NCBI RefSeq assembly: GCF_029338515.1 | Contig: NZ_CP119988.1 | Coordinates: 3,844,001 to 3,908,000 of the forward strand | DNA from: Haloglomus litoreum | GTDB lineage: Archaea > Halobacteriota > Halobacteria > Halobacteriales > Haloarculaceae | Reading direction: 5' to 3' | Length of the DNA: 64,000 nucleotides | Shown: positions 42,089-51,214 of the stretch, in pieces | How positions within the stretch are numbered: the first letter of the stretch is position 1 | Layout: every line of letters begins with the position of its first letter | Translations under genes and position numbers: made by a program | The notes under the pieces: model-generated | What the model was told of the DNA's origin: nothing | What the model saw: the letters and a program-made list of their open reading frames with translations, nothing else | Databases searched by the model: none

Positions 42089-44143
42089 TCAGTGCTGGCG
42101 GCGAGCGAGCAGCGCCGCCGCGACGAGCGCGACGAGTGCGACTACGGCGCCGAAGCCGGGCTGTCCACCGGTGGACGTCCCGGCGCCGCCATCGCCGCCG
42201 TCACCGCCATCGCCGCCATCGCCGCCGTCACCACCGGCGGTCGGCGTGGGCGTCGGCGGCTCGAGTTCGAGGTAGTTGAACGCGCGCTCGATGTCCATCT
42301 CGGGGAACGAGCGGTCGTACGTCCCGGGCATGTGGACCGTGGTGTCCTCGTCGACCACGGAGAGTTCGCGGACGGCGCTCTCGCTGGCGCCGGCCTCGAC
42401 GGCCCCGTTGACGTAGACGTACTGGTTCAGCGAGCCGCTCTCGTTGGTGCGGCCGACGACCCCGCTGATCGAGAGGTCGAGCTGGCCGGACTGCTCGAGG
42501 ACATCACGGAACGCGGCCATGTCCTCGAACTTCGCGCCCGCCTCGAACGTCACGTCACCCTCGGTGACCTCGACGTCCATGCGGGCCTTCTGGAAGCCGG
42601 CCTCGCGGAACGCGCGGATGAACTGCCGGGCCTGCTCGGTCTCCGGGTCCTCGGCGGCTCCCTGCTCGGTCGCGTTGAGGAACTGGTCGACCGTGCTGTC
42701 CACCAGGTCCTCCTGCTCGACGCTGAGCGAGCCGTTCGCGACGATCTGGTCACCGGACGTGTCGGCGGCCAGCGAGTACTCCTGGTTCGCGACCGTGATG
42801 TCGCGGCTCTCCAGCTCGCTCACGTAGGCCTGCCAGTTCTCCGTCCGGGACTGGGCCTGGAACTCGATGACAGCCTGTGAACTGGACGGCAGCGTGTGGG
42901 AGGCGCTGAACGAGTACGTCCGCGTCAGGTCGGCGGCCTGCTGGGCCTCGATCTGTGCGCGGAGATCCTCGAGCTGCTCGGGCTGGATGGGGACCTCCTG
43001 CTCGGGCGGCGAGTAGCCCTCGAGCGCGTCCAGGCCGGCCAGCAGCGCGTCGTTGTAGTTCTCCAGCTGGATGTCGAAGCTGCCCTCGACGGACTGGGCC
43101 TGCATCCGGTAGTCCGCGGCGATGCGCTCGATCTCAAGCTTGGTCACGTTCGCGGCGATGTCCGAGGCCGCCGTTCGGGAGAGGTCGAACTGCTCGGAGT
43201 TGGCCAGGAACGCGGCCGCCTGCCGCTCCAGCCCCTCGTCGACGCCCTCGTACTCGACGGTGTAGTCAACGTCGAGCCGGTAGACCCCGCGCTGGCTGGT
43301 GTTCGTGAAGGCGTAGGAGCTCAACGTCACGGTGGCGCTGCCACCCAGCTGCTCGGCGACACTCGCGTAGCGCTGCCGGATGGTCTGCCGGGCGCGCTCC
43401 TCGCTGTCCCACTGGTCCCGCGCGAACTCGCGGACCGTCTGGTTCTGGGCCGCCTGCAGCGTGTACGTGCCCTGGCCCTCGACGAGTTCGAAGGAGCCCG
43501 CCATCGGCTGGCCCAGCTGCGTCGAGGTCTGGGCGTTCAGGCTACCGGAGGCGTCGAGCGAGTCCGGCGCGACGGTCGACTGGAGGGACACGTCGGCCGA
43601 CTCGATGAGCCGAAGCGACGGGGCGCTCCGCGTCGCGACGGCCACGCGCCCGTCGGCGTCGAACCGGTTGTTCTCCTGGGTCCGGACGCCATCGACGGTC
43701 AGGCTCAGCTCCTGGATGGCCTCCGGCCGGGCGGCCGTCAGCTCGCCGTCCGCCGTCAGCGAGCCCGGCTCGAGGACCGCACTCGCCGAGCCCGTCGCGT
43801 TCGGCGCCTCGTCCAGGTCGCTCACGATCAGGCCGTAGAAGATCCCACGACCGACGCTGAGACCGTACTCGCCGTTCGAGAGTTCGGAGCCGGCGTCGCT
43901 CTCGTCCTCGTAGTAGAGGACGGCGTCGCCGTTCTCCCTGACGAAGATGTCGTCCGCCGGGTCGAGTGTCTGGTTACCGGTACCGTCGTCATCCTCCTGG
44001 AGGGACTGCTGGGTCGGACCGTCGGCAGCCGCCGCCGCGGCACCCGCCCCCGCGCCGATGGCCACGCTCGTGACCATCAGCACGGCGACCAGTGCCGTCA
44101 GCACCCGACGCCAGCGCCCCGTGGAGGGAGTTGTATCTTTCAT
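42089..44143 (-). CDS. Secreted PGF-CTERM surface protein
   Basis: 684 residues. An N-terminal Sec signal (RWRRVLTALVAVLMVTSVAIGAG) with Ala-rich cleavage region is followed by a long acidic extracellular part with Gln/Glu-rich helical blocks (EQLEDLRAQIEAQQAADL) and beta-rich segments, then a proline/threonine and Gly-Gly-Asp repeat linker, then a PGF-CTERM signal (QPGFGAVVALVALVAAALLARR). That tail is recognised by archaeosortase A and exchanged for a lipid anchor at the cell surface. Function of the ectodomain unknown. ATG 44143 is preferred over GTG 44152, which is in frame nine bases earlier. Confidence 0.88.
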   Translation of the reverse strand: MKDTTPSTGRWRRVLTALVAVLMVTSVAIGAGAGAAAAAADGPTQQSLQEDDDGTGNQTLDPADDIFVRENGDAVLYYEDESDAGSELSNGEYGLSVGRGIFYGLIVSDLDEAPNATGSASAVLEPGSLTADGELTAARPEAIQELSLTVDGVRTQENNRFDADGRVAVATRSAPSLRLIESADVSLQSTVAPDSLDASGSLNAQTSTQLGQPMAGSFELVEGQGTYTLQAAQNQTVREFARDQWDSEERARQTIRQRYASVAEQLGGSATVTLSSYAFTNTSQRGVYRLDVDYTVEYEGVDEGLERQAAAFLANSEQFDLSRTAASDIAANVTKLEIERIAADYRMQAQSVEGSFDIQLENYNDALLAGLDALEGYSPPEQEVPIQPEQLEDLRAQIEAQQAADLTRTYSFSASHTLPSSSQAVIEFQAQSRTENWQAYVSELESRDITVANQEYSLAADTSGDQIVANGSLSVEQEDLVDSTVDQFLNATEQGAAEDPETEQARQFIRAFREAGFQKARMDVEVTEGDVTFEAGAKFEDMAAFRDVLEQSGQLDLSISGVVGRTNESGSLNQYVYVNGAVEAGASESAVRELSVVDEDTTVHMPGTYDRSFPEMDIERAFNYLELEPPTPTPTAGGDGGDGGDGGDGGDGGAGTSTGGQPGFGAVVALVALVAAALLARRQH
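42191..42235. repeat. 9-bp coding repeats (Gly-Gly-Asp linker)
   Basis: Five near-identical nine-base units (ATCGCCGCC / GTCACCGCC) encode the GGD repeat before the PGF-CTERM signal; prone to length change. Confidence 0.9.
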
Positions 44144-44436
44144 CGTTGTCACCTGTCGACCCCGTGGTTACACGGCAGGTCCCCCGAAGACCGCGACCGG
44201 AGTCGCGTGGGTAGGGAAACGGGGACCGGCGCCCTCGATTTCGGGCGCGTTCGTTCCCCGCTTTCGACCGTTGGTACATAAACATTCATGGGATGGAGTG
44301 ACGATACGGGACGGTAACTGGCTGACATACCCCATACCCCCCGCCGTCACCGGATCCTCGCCGGGATCCGGGGGCCACCCGCGCCGGGTTAGGGCCGGCG
44401 GAAGGGGTATCCCTCGCTCGGCCCAACCAGCGGACG

Positions 44437-44718
44437 ATGGATCCGTTCTCCGTGGTCGCCGAGGAGGACGACGACGCGGGCGAGCGACTCGCGGACGGTG
44501 TAGGATCGCTCTCCACGGGGACCTTCCGGGCCTTCGTCACGGCCCTGCTGCTGGCGCAGGGCGGCCTGTTCGCCGCGAGTCTCGGCCTCCTGCTGGCCTG
44601 GTTCCGGGGACAGGTACTGCTCGGAGGCGCGCTCTTCCTCGGCGGAACGGCCGCGCTCGTCGCGACCGTCGGTATCGTCCACTGGCACGGGCAGCGGGAC
44701 CGAGCGGGGGAGCGTTGA
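44437..44718 (+). CDS. Small two-span membrane protein (DUF7322-like)
   Basis: 93 residues. A polar acidic start (MDPFSVVAEEDDDAGERLADG) precedes two membrane spans (about 33-53 and 62-82) and a basic end. The layout resembles the haloarchaeal DUF7322 family; function unknown. GGGGTATCCC lies about 27 bases upstream of the ATG, which supports the start. It is divergent from the PGF-CTERM gene over 293 bp. Confidence 0.75.
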   Translation: MDPFSVVAEEDDDAGERLADGVGSLSTGTFRAFVTALLLAQGGLFAASLGLLLAWFRGQVLLGGALFLGGTAALVATVGIVHWHGQRDRAGER

Positions 44719-44735
44719 CCGCCATCGGCCCAGCG

Positions 44736-44837
44736 TCAGGGCGCGAACCCGAGACCGGTAGCGGCGACGGCTGCCACCACGAGCGCGACGACCAGCAGTG
44801 TCAGGAGGAAGAGCAACGCCTTCTGTACACCGTACAT
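44736..44837 (-). CDS. Mini-protein, single membrane span (33 aa)
   Basis: 33 residues: MYGVQKALLFLLTLLVVALV is the start of a single span that fills most of the protein and ends GLGFAP. Too short for routine calling, but a clear TTTTATC box (plus strand 44861-44867) lies 27 bases upstream of the ATG, so a leaderless transcript would begin there. Similar one-span mini-proteins are common in haloarchaea. Function unknown. Confidence 0.6.
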   Translation of the reverse strand: MYGVQKALLFLLTLLVVALVVAAVAATGLGFAP

Positions 44838-44860
44838 GGATTCGGATTCGATACTGCGAG

Positions 44861-44867
44861 ATAAAAT
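44861..44867 (-). promoter_or_regulatory. TATA box of 33-aa membrane mini-protein
   Basis: ATTTTAT on the minus strand, about 27 bases before ATG 44837. Confidence 0.5.
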
Positions 44868-44978
44868 CCTTCGCGGCGTTCTCGGAGCCAGAGAACGCCC
44901 CTCGGGGATTGCCCCGGCCCCGGTCAGGGCTGCACCCGGCGTCATCGGTGCCCGTCCCCGTGCCCGGCGCGACCGCCG

Positions 44979-45314
44979 TCAGCCCTCGGCCTCGTACATC
45001 GGTCGGCGGGCCACGACCTCACGAGCACGGAACCAGTCGGCGTCGACCGGAAGCGCGGCCGCACAGCGACCACAGGCCAGTCCGGTGGGGCCCTCCTCGA
45101 CGAACCGGTCACCGGGAGCCAGACACCAGGGGCAGACGAGGTCGTCGCCGGGGATGCCGCCCGCACCGTCCGTCGTCCCGTCAGCCCGGTCGGTCGGCTC
45201 CGCGCCGCCACCCGCCGTCGTCCGTTCGTCGGCGCCCTCCTCGTCAGCCCCGTCGTCGCTCCCGCCGGCCCCGTCCCCGGCGAACGAGCCCAGCGTCGCC
45301 TGGTCGTCGGTCAT
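44979..45314 (-). CDS. Zinc-ribbon haloarchaeal protein
   Basis: 111 residues. The first half is an acidic Gly/Asp/Thr-rich low-complexity arm. The second half has a zinc ribbon, DLVCPWCLAPGD and GLACGRCAAALP, followed by VDADWFRAREVVARRPMYEAEG. No other domain is visible. Such proteins may act in protein-protein or nucleic-acid contacts; none can be claimed. GCGTTAAGCC about 30 bases upstream supports ATG 45314. Confidence 0.72.
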   Translation of the reverse strand: MTDDQATLGSFAGDGAGGSDDGADEEGADERTTAGGGAEPTDRADGTTDGAGGIPGDDLVCPWCLAPGDRFVEEGPTGLACGRCAAALPVDADWFRAREVVARRPMYEAEG

Positions 45315-45395
45315 CGCCGGGGACGCGTCCGGAGCTGGCTTAACGCTCCCGGAGCAGCCGCTGGCGCGATGGGTGGACCGGAGAAGCGCGGCGGC

Positions 45396-45500
45396 CTACT
45401 CGTCGTCGGTCGTCTTGCGACCCCGCTCCCAGACACGGACGGGCTCACCCGACGGCGGTGTGTGGCTGACATCCTTCATCGTCCGCTTCTTGGCACTCAT
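45396..45500 (-). CDS. Mini-protein, basic (34 aa)
   Basis: 34 residues: MSAKKRTMKDVSHTPPSGEP, then VRVWERGRKTTDDE. Basic at the start and acidic at the end, no span, no cysteine motif. The clean frame with an intact ATG and stop and a non-shadow composition support it; AAATACC on the minus strand about 35 bases upstream may be its TATA box. I believe short proteins of this shape occur in other haloarchaea, but cannot confirm it. Confidence 0.55.
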   Translation of the reverse strand: MSAKKRTMKDVSHTPPSGEPVRVWERGRKTTDDE

Positions 45501-45834
45501 TGTGGGAACAGATAGCACACGCCAGGTATTTGAGGGTTTGCTGAAACTGCCTTTGACACCTTATACTATACATATATATTCTAAATGTCAGAAATTTCTG
45601 TATAAAATACCACATTAACATGAATATAGCCACGTTCGGCACCTGCAATCTCACCTATCGTGTTATTCACCAACCGTTCAGCCACCGTCCGTGGGGCCGT
45701 GAAGTCGATGCCCGACGATGACGACGGCGACGCTACGACGAACACGAGCGGGGGCCACCGGACGCGCGGTAGGCGGCAGATACCGGGAACAGGCCGCGAT
45801 GGCCACGCGACTTATGGGCGATGAACGCCTCGGT
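45501..45834. other. AT-rich divergent intergenic region
   Basis: 334 bp. Bases 45535-45640 are the most AT-rich part of the window (TATACTATACATATATATTC) and include a perfect 12-bp palindrome CAGAAATTTCTG at 45589-45600. It separates the 34-aa gene from a pilin-like gene and is a candidate regulatory region. An in-frame extension of the downstream ORF reaches back to ATG 45718. Confidence 0.5.
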
Positions 45835-47400
45835 GTGTACGTGCATCCCCCTCCGTCCGAAAGCCGCCAGGGACCGGACCGCGGTCAGTCGGCGGTCATC
45901 GGGTACGCGCTGCTGATCGGTATGGCGCTGCTAGGAACAGTAGCCGTGGTCGCGCTGGGGGGCGCGGCACTCACCGATACGCAGACGCAGGCCTCGCTGG
46001 AACGGGTGGAACACCAGATGACGTTGTTCGACTCCCGGGCCGCGATGGTGGCCCTGAGCGAGTCGGACACCCAGACCATCGAGCTGGGCCAGGGCGCCGG
46101 GAGCTACCGGGTCGAGGAGGGCACCGGACGGATCACCATCACCCACGTCGGGTTCACCGAGGACTCGTCGAACTTCAACCTCGACGGCAACAGCGTCGAC
46201 GACGGCCCCAACGACGACGACCACGAGGTCTACTCCTCGGAACTCGGCTCGGTCGTCTACGAACGGGGAGGGACCAGCATCGCCTACCAGGGCGGTGGCG
46301 TCTGGCGCGTCGGCTCGGGCGAGCCACGGATGGTGTCGCCGCCGGAGTTCCACTATCGGGGCTCGACGCTCACCCTCCCCGTGGTCGAGACGACCGCCGG
46401 CGACAGCAGTAGCGGCGCCGGCACCATCGGCGCCCGCGTGCGCCCCGCGGACACCGACCCGTTCGCCAGGAAGTATCCCGACCCCGGTGGTAGCACCTAC
46501 CCCGACAGCGACCGGTACCGGAACCCCGTCGAGCAGGGATACATCGTCATCGAGGTCGAGAGCAAGTACTACGCCGCCTGGGCGGACTACTTCCGCAAGC
46601 GGACCGAGGGCGACGTGACGGTCGACGAGTCGACCGAGACCGCCCGACTCGAACTGGTCACGCTCGGCTCGCAGGGCGATTTCACCTTCGACAGCGCCTC
46701 CGACAGCATCCGGATCCGCGGCAAGGACGGCGGGTACGCGCTGAACGAGTTCGACATGGACCTCTACCCCGACGGCCAGAACAACGACGCGTTCAACAGC
46801 TTCAAGTGGAGCCTCCACACGGAGAACGCGGAGGGTGACAAGCTCGAGCTGAGTCTCGAGAAGGGCTCCGGCTCGGGGTCCGCCCGCTGCAACGGCGGCA
46901 GTCCGAACCCGGGCGCCGAGCTCACCGTCTACTACTACGACGACAGCGCGGACGAACACGAGATGTGGACCGCCCCCATCGAGATGACCTGTGACGACTA
47001 CGACGGGGACGGTCAGGACGACGCCCGCCTCAATCTCGACCTCTCCAGCTCGACCACCATGGCGACGCCGGATAGCGGCGGGACGGTACGGTACTTCGGG
47101 ACCGAGGGGGATTACCGCGACCCCGATTTCGACGACGGGGTACCGGGCGAGACCGACCTCAGCTACTCGGGCAGCGACACCGAGTCGCTCGACGTCGTCG
47201 TCAACCACTACTCCGCGCTGATGGGCGACGAGTTCACGCTGAACGTCTACGACCAGACGGGAGGGAACGGGGCCATCTGCTACGCCGACACCGGCTCGAA
47301 CTGCCAGCCGGCGAGCGGGACGCTGTCGTACGACGGCAACAACCGGGTTGTCACCTACCTCCACATCACGGAGAACCGCGTCGAGGTCGAGCTGGACTGA
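45835..47400 (+). CDS. Pilin-like exported protein (DUF7289-like)
   Basis: About 521 residues. A class III (type IV pilin) signal is visible: a polar start, then DRGQSAVIGYALLIGMALLGTVAVVAL, where cleavage is expected before the hydrophobic helix. The rest is an acidic, beta-rich ectodomain with Tyr/Asp/Ser-rich stretches and two cysteine pairs (about 370-400 and 475-485), and AELTVYYYDD and TDLSYSGSDTESLDVVV segments. It resembles haloarchaeal DUF7289 proteins of pilus loci and converges on the pilB-pilC operon. The start is uncertain: GTG 45835 lies about 24 bases after CTTATGG; ATG 45799, 45814 and 45718 are in frame. Confidence 0.75.
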   Translation: MYVHPPPSESRQGPDRGQSAVIGYALLIGMALLGTVAVVALGGAALTDTQTQASLERVEHQMTLFDSRAAMVALSESDTQTIELGQGAGSYRVEEGTGRITITHVGFTEDSSNFNLDGNSVDDGPNDDDHEVYSSELGSVVYERGGTSIAYQGGGVWRVGSGEPRMVSPPEFHYRGSTLTLPVVETTAGDSSSGAGTIGARVRPADTDPFARKYPDPGGSTYPDSDRYRNPVEQGYIVIEVESKYYAAWADYFRKRTEGDVTVDESTETARLELVTLGSQGDFTFDSASDSIRIRGKDGGYALNEFDMDLYPDGQNNDAFNSFKWSLHTENAEGDKLELSLEKGSGSGSARCNGGSPNPGAELTVYYYDDSADEHEMWTAPIEMTCDDYDGDGQDDARLNLDLSSSTTMATPDSGGTVRYFGTEGDYRDPDFDDGVPGETDLSYSGSDTESLDVVVNHYSALMGDEFTLNVYDQTGGNGAICYADTGSNCQPASGTLSYDGNNRVVTYLHITENRVEVELD

Positions 47401-47406
47401 CCGGCC

Positions 47407-48207
47407 TCAGGCCGAGAGTTCGAACTCGATGCTGACGACGTTCACATACAGCTTGTCGGTCTCGAACGTGCAGTCCACCGTCCCGGAACTGACCGAGCAG
47501 GCGTCGGACTCCCAGCTGATCTCCTCCTCCAGGTACCGTTCCCAGGCCTCCGCTCTGGCGTCGGTGGTCTGGATGGCGATGGTCACCTCGCCGCTGACCG
47601 ACGGGCCGACGGTGTTCGTCGGGTAGGTCGTCTCCGACCCCCGCTCCTCCGACCGTACCAGCGCGGTCGTCGTCCCGCCGACCGAGCTCCCGGGACTCCC
47701 ACCCACGTTGACCAGCGTGATGATCGACTGGGAGTTCTCCCGCAGGACCAGCGGTGGCTCCCGGAGCATCACCGCGCTGTCGCCATCGACCCGGAAGGTC
47801 GCCCCCGCGTCGTACACCACCCGGCTGTCGCTGGCGGTCTTCGACTGGTAGATCAGCGGGCGGGGGTACCGCTTGGTCTCCACGTCGTTGGCGCTGCCGG
47901 GGTTGTCGACGGTCACGCGGAACTTCGTCGGTGATGGTGACGAGGCGGTCTTCGGCGCGAGGAACAGCTGGGCGTCCGCGAGCTTGATCTCCGTCGCGCG
48001 GGTCGGCGCGTCCTCGTAGTAGATGTCGGCCACGTTGTCCGCCAGCACGTCGAACGCCCGCTCGGCGTTGTCGACGCGCTCGGCGTTGCGCGTCTCCTGG
48101 AGCCCGTTGAACCCGACGACCGAGACGACGCCGACGGTCGCGGTGATGAGCGAGAAGACGAGCACGAACCCGATGACCTCGTTGACCCCGCGGTCGTCCA
48201 TCGCCAT
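47407..48207 (-). CDS. Pilin-like protein (DUF7289-like), last gene of pil operon
   Basis: 266 residues. The N-terminus DDRGVNEVIGFVLVFSLITATVGVVSVVGF is a prepilin-type signal (short charged leader, then Glu in the hydrophobic helix). The ectodomain is acidic and beta-rich with one cysteine pair (SDACSVSSGTVDCTF). It resembles the gene on the other strand at its N-terminus. It starts two bases after the stop of the upstream gene and overlaps nothing; it is probably processed by PibD and becomes a minor pilin. Confidence 0.8.
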   Translation of the reverse strand: MAMDDRGVNEVIGFVLVFSLITATVGVVSVVGFNGLQETRNAERVDNAERAFDVLADNVADIYYEDAPTRATEIKLADAQLFLAPKTASSPSPTKFRVTVDNPGSANDVETKRYPRPLIYQSKTASDSRVVYDAGATFRVDGDSAVMLREPPLVLRENSQSIITLVNVGGSPGSSVGGTTTALVRSEERGSETTYPTNTVGPSVSGEVTIAIQTTDARAEAWERYLEEEISWESDACSVSSGTVDCTFETDKLYVNVVSIEFELSA

Positions 48208-48209
48208 CG

Positions 48210-49286
48210 TCAGCCCACCTCCGGACCGGTGCCGGTCGGCTCCTCGTTGTCGCTGCAGGTCCCGTCGGTGGGATGGACGAGTGCGACCTTGTCCACCTGG
48301 GTGCCGTCCTCGCGCATGTAGAGGTTCAGCGTGTGACTGCCGCTGGAACCGAAGGTCACCGACGGGTACTCGTTCGCGCCATCAACCTCATGGAGCCAGC
48401 GCCACGCCGTCTCGGTCGAGCCGACCGACAGCCCGTCACTCCCGTACGTGACCGGCGTGTTCCCGTCGACACCGACGTGGACGGAGTCGCTGTTGTCACC
48501 GTCGGTCGGCGGCTCGCGAAGCCTGACGAAGACACAGTAGGTCCCCGACTGCGGGACCTCGACCGGATAGTCGAGCCGGGGCCCGTCCGTTGTGTCCTCG
48601 ACGTTCCCCTCCCCGGTCCCGGAACTGGAGTTCGGGACGGTGGTGATGGCGGTGTTGCCGCTCGCGGCCGCGTCGTGGAATTCCACCCACTCCCTTCCGG
48701 CGCCGTCGTCCGTCCCGGGCCTGACGCTCGTCGGCGCCTCGGCCTCCACGACGATGGTGTTCTCGTCGGCTGCGGGGTACCTGAACGGCTCGTTCTCCGG
48801 GGAGACCAGGAGCTTCTCGTCGACGATGGCGTTCCCCTCGATCACCACCCGGTCGCCGGCCAGCTCCCCGGAGTCGTAGACCGCCGCCTCCGAGCGGACC
48901 TGGACCGTCTCGACGACTGACTCCTTGCCGTTGCGCAACCGGATCCGGTACCGGTCGGTGTCGTCGACCCGGTCGATCCCCATGCGGTAGCTCTCGCCGA
49001 CGACCTGGTCGGGCAGCGCCCGCTCGACCCGCACCGACCCGCCCTCGCTGGCGGTCGCAAGCAGGCGGTCGGCGGCCCCGATGTCGGCCGCCATCCGCTG
49101 GCCCACCACCCGGTACTCCGTCCGGGTCGCGTCCTCGCGCTGGTCCTGGATGAACGTCCCGCCGACGATGAGCAGGCCGCTCACCAGCAGCGTCGTGATG
49201 CCCAGCGTCAGCGCGTAACCCAGTGTCGTCGACACCGCACGCTCGTCGATGACATCGGGACCGGAGAGGGGGCCACTGCTCAACAC
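48210..49286 (-). CDS. Pilin-like protein with CBM-like domain (DUF7266-like)
   Basis: 358 residues. The N-terminus has ERAVSTTLGYALTLGITTLLVSGLLIVGG, a pilin-type hydrophobic helix. Residues about 75-170 are a first beta domain. Residues about 172-340 look like a jelly-roll carbohydrate-binding module: NTIVVEAEAPTSV, GREWVEFHDAAASG, DYPVEVPQSGTYCVFVRLREP, TAWRWLHEVDGANEY and SSGSHTLNLYMREDGTQVDKVALV are the usual CBM6/35-like strand order. This suggests glycan binding at the cell surface. It overlaps the upstream gene by seven bases. Confidence 0.78.
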   Translation of the reverse strand: MLSSGPLSGPDVIDERAVSTTLGYALTLGITTLLVSGLLIVGGTFIQDQREDATRTEYRVVGQRMAADIGAADRLLATASEGGSVRVERALPDQVVGESYRMGIDRVDDTDRYRIRLRNGKESVVETVQVRSEAAVYDSGELAGDRVVIEGNAIVDEKLLVSPENEPFRYPAADENTIVVEAEAPTSVRPGTDDGAGREWVEFHDAAASGNTAITTVPNSSSGTGEGNVEDTTDGPRLDYPVEVPQSGTYCVFVRLREPPTDGDNSDSVHVGVDGNTPVTYGSDGLSVGSTETAWRWLHEVDGANEYPSVTFGSSGSHTLNLYMREDGTQVDKVALVHPTDGTCSDNEEPTGTGPEVG

Positions 49287-51112
49287 GATGGGGACATGGT
49301 GGCGGTCTGCTGACTCGCGCTCTTCCCGTCAGTATCCTCGACGGTCACGGTGATGTAGACGTCCTTGTTACAGGGATTGCCGCCCGACCAGGAGATCGTC
49401 GTTGTTCGGGGGCCGGCGCTCGACCCCGAGATCGTGGTGATCGGTCCGACGGAGGCGACCTGGTTGTTGTTGTTGGCACGGTACATCCGGATGTCCACCT
49501 CCCCCAGATTGCCGTCGGTGTCCTCGACCTCCCACGTGACCGCGTACTGAGCGGTTTTCCCGAAGCTCAGGTCGGTGGTCGAGACGGAGGTCACGCTGGG
49601 CGCCGTGTTGCCGCTCGACGTGACCTGCACGGTCCTGGTCCGCGTGTCCGTCGCACCGTCGCCGTCGGTGACAGTCAGCTCCACGTCGTGATTACCGGCG
49701 GTGGAGAAGGAAGTCGTTGTGGTCACTCCGGTGGCGTCGGTGGTCCCGTCGCCGTCGAAGTCCCACTCGTAGCTGGCGATGCTGCCGTCCGGGTCGGAAC
49801 TGCCGCTGGCGTCGAGGGTGACGGACGAACCGGTCGAGACGCTCGACGGCGTGACGGTGAACTCGGCGGTCGGCGGGCTGTTGCTCGGGTTCGAGCCGCC
49901 ACCCGCGCTGACGGCCGCGCTGGCCTCGCCCGGGAGCCCCGGCGCCACCCGCATCGTCGACTCGTAGCCCAGCGCCTTGGTCTCGTAGTCCATCCGCACG
50001 TCTGCCGACCAGATGGCGGTGTTCGTGTATGGGTCGTCCGCGGCACCATCGGTCGACGCGTCGTGGTAGGTCGCATCGGGCGAGATGTCCAGGAAGCTGA
50101 GTAGGTTCAGCAGCGTGACCGAGCCGTCGTTCAGTGCCGACACGGAGCCGCCGACGATGTCGAACAGCTGGTCGATGACGTTCTGGTTGTAGTCCTCGAT
50201 GTCGTCCCGGAACGTCGAGACCTCCTTGTCGGCGACGAAGTGGTACGTTCCTTCAACCTGATCCCCGTTCGCGAAGTAGGTGTTCGGCGATCCGGTGACG
50301 TCATCGTAGTAGTCCAGCGCCGCACACGACTCGACCTGGCCGCCGGCGACGACCCGCTCACCGGTCACGTCGATGGTCGCCTCGCTGGCCTGGACACTGC
50401 ACTGCCCGACTTTCGTCGCGGTTCCCCCGTCGGGCCAGCTGTAGGTCACGATCTCGATGCTCTTCGGGGTGGGGTTCGGGTTCCGGTAGACGAAGGTGTA
50501 GTAGTTGTCCCCGTCGTCGTCCTCTGTGGCGAAGAAGAACGGGTCGTCCGTTCCCAGCAACAGGTCCAGCAGGCTCCCGGTCAGGGTCGAGGGTCGCTCG
50601 TACAGTTCGTCTCGCTGGACGGTCATCTCGAACCGCCGGAGCTTCGAATCGGGAGCGGCCAGCCAGGCGTCCTGCAGCACCCCTAGCGGATCGATTCCGA
50701 GTATCACGTTTTCGTCGACGGGTGTGAACTCACCGGTCGTGTCCTGACTCACCCGTGTCCCGTGGGTGAGGCTCCCGGGCACGACCTCGCCGCTCACGCC
50801 ACTCGTCGAGAGGAAGCTGGTCGACCGATGGGCCCAGTCCTTGACCGCCGTCTCGAACGCCGCTTCCCGTGCGGCGTAGTCGACATCGTCCTGGCCGAAG
50901 TTCGACTGCAACATCCCCCGCTGGCTCCCCTCGGCGGCCGCCTGCCGGAACGAGACGGCGTCCTCGGTCTTGACCTCGTCCCGGCTGGCGAGGTTCTCCG
51001 TGTAGATGACGGAGTTGGTGACCAGCGCGAGTGCCACCAGCGTCACCGCGAGCAGCAGCGCTCCGATCAGGATCATCTGCCCGCGGCCATCGCGCTCTGT
51101 GGGTCGTATCAT
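49280..51112 (-). CDS. Pilin-like protein with PKD domain (DUF7261-like), copy 2
   Basis: 610 residues. An N-terminal RDGRGQMILIGALLLAVTLVALALV helix is followed by a large mixed domain (about 60-400), then a PKD domain (about 415-495) with PPTAEFTVTPSS, SDPDGSIASYEWDFDGDG and TDGDGATDTRTRTVQV, and an Ig-like segment to the end (SVSTTDLSFGKTAQYAVTWEVEDTDG). PKD domains mediate surface contacts. Clear paralogue of the next gene upstream (shared TNSVIYTENLASR-type block and PKD core). A separate promoter is possible in the 102 bp gap above it. Confidence 0.82.
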   Translation of the reverse strand: MIRPTERDGRGQMILIGALLLAVTLVALALVTNSVIYTENLASRDEVKTEDAVSFRQAAAEGSQRGMLQSNFGQDDVDYAAREAAFETAVKDWAHRSTSFLSTSGVSGEVVPGSLTHGTRVSQDTTGEFTPVDENVILGIDPLGVLQDAWLAAPDSKLRRFEMTVQRDELYERPSTLTGSLLDLLLGTDDPFFFATEDDDGDNYYTFVYRNPNPTPKSIEIVTYSWPDGGTATKVGQCSVQASEATIDVTGERVVAGGQVESCAALDYYDDVTGSPNTYFANGDQVEGTYHFVADKEVSTFRDDIEDYNQNVIDQLFDIVGGSVSALNDGSVTLLNLLSFLDISPDATYHDASTDGAADDPYTNTAIWSADVRMDYETKALGYESTMRVAPGLPGEASAAVSAGGGSNPSNSPPTAEFTVTPSSVSTGSSVTLDASGSSDPDGSIASYEWDFDGDGTTDATGVTTTTSFSTAGNHDVELTVTDGDGATDTRTRTVQVTSSGNTAPSVTSVSTTDLSFGKTAQYAVTWEVEDTDGNLGEVDIRMYRANNNNQVASVGPITTISGSSAGPRTTTISWSGGNPCNKDVYITVTVEDTDGKSASQQTATMSPSC

Positions 51113-51214
51113 GGACCACCTCGAAACCCGGTATCTGTTACCCCATCTTCATGGAGACATTTGCCTGTTTCGGCCATTCCCCGGGTATACCCCGGTCATT
51201 ACCATCCCCTGCTG
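51113..51214. other. 102-bp gap inside the pilin operon
   Basis: Holds the palindrome GGGTATACCC at 51181-51190 and AT-richer flanks. It is the only sizeable gap in the pilB operon and may carry an internal promoter or processing site. Confidence 0.4.

Noticed and set aside
42191-42235. Short tandem repeats as a possible CRISPR-like array
   Set aside because: Units are nine bases, in frame and encode the Gly-Gly-Asp linker of a PGF-CTERM protein; no spacers.
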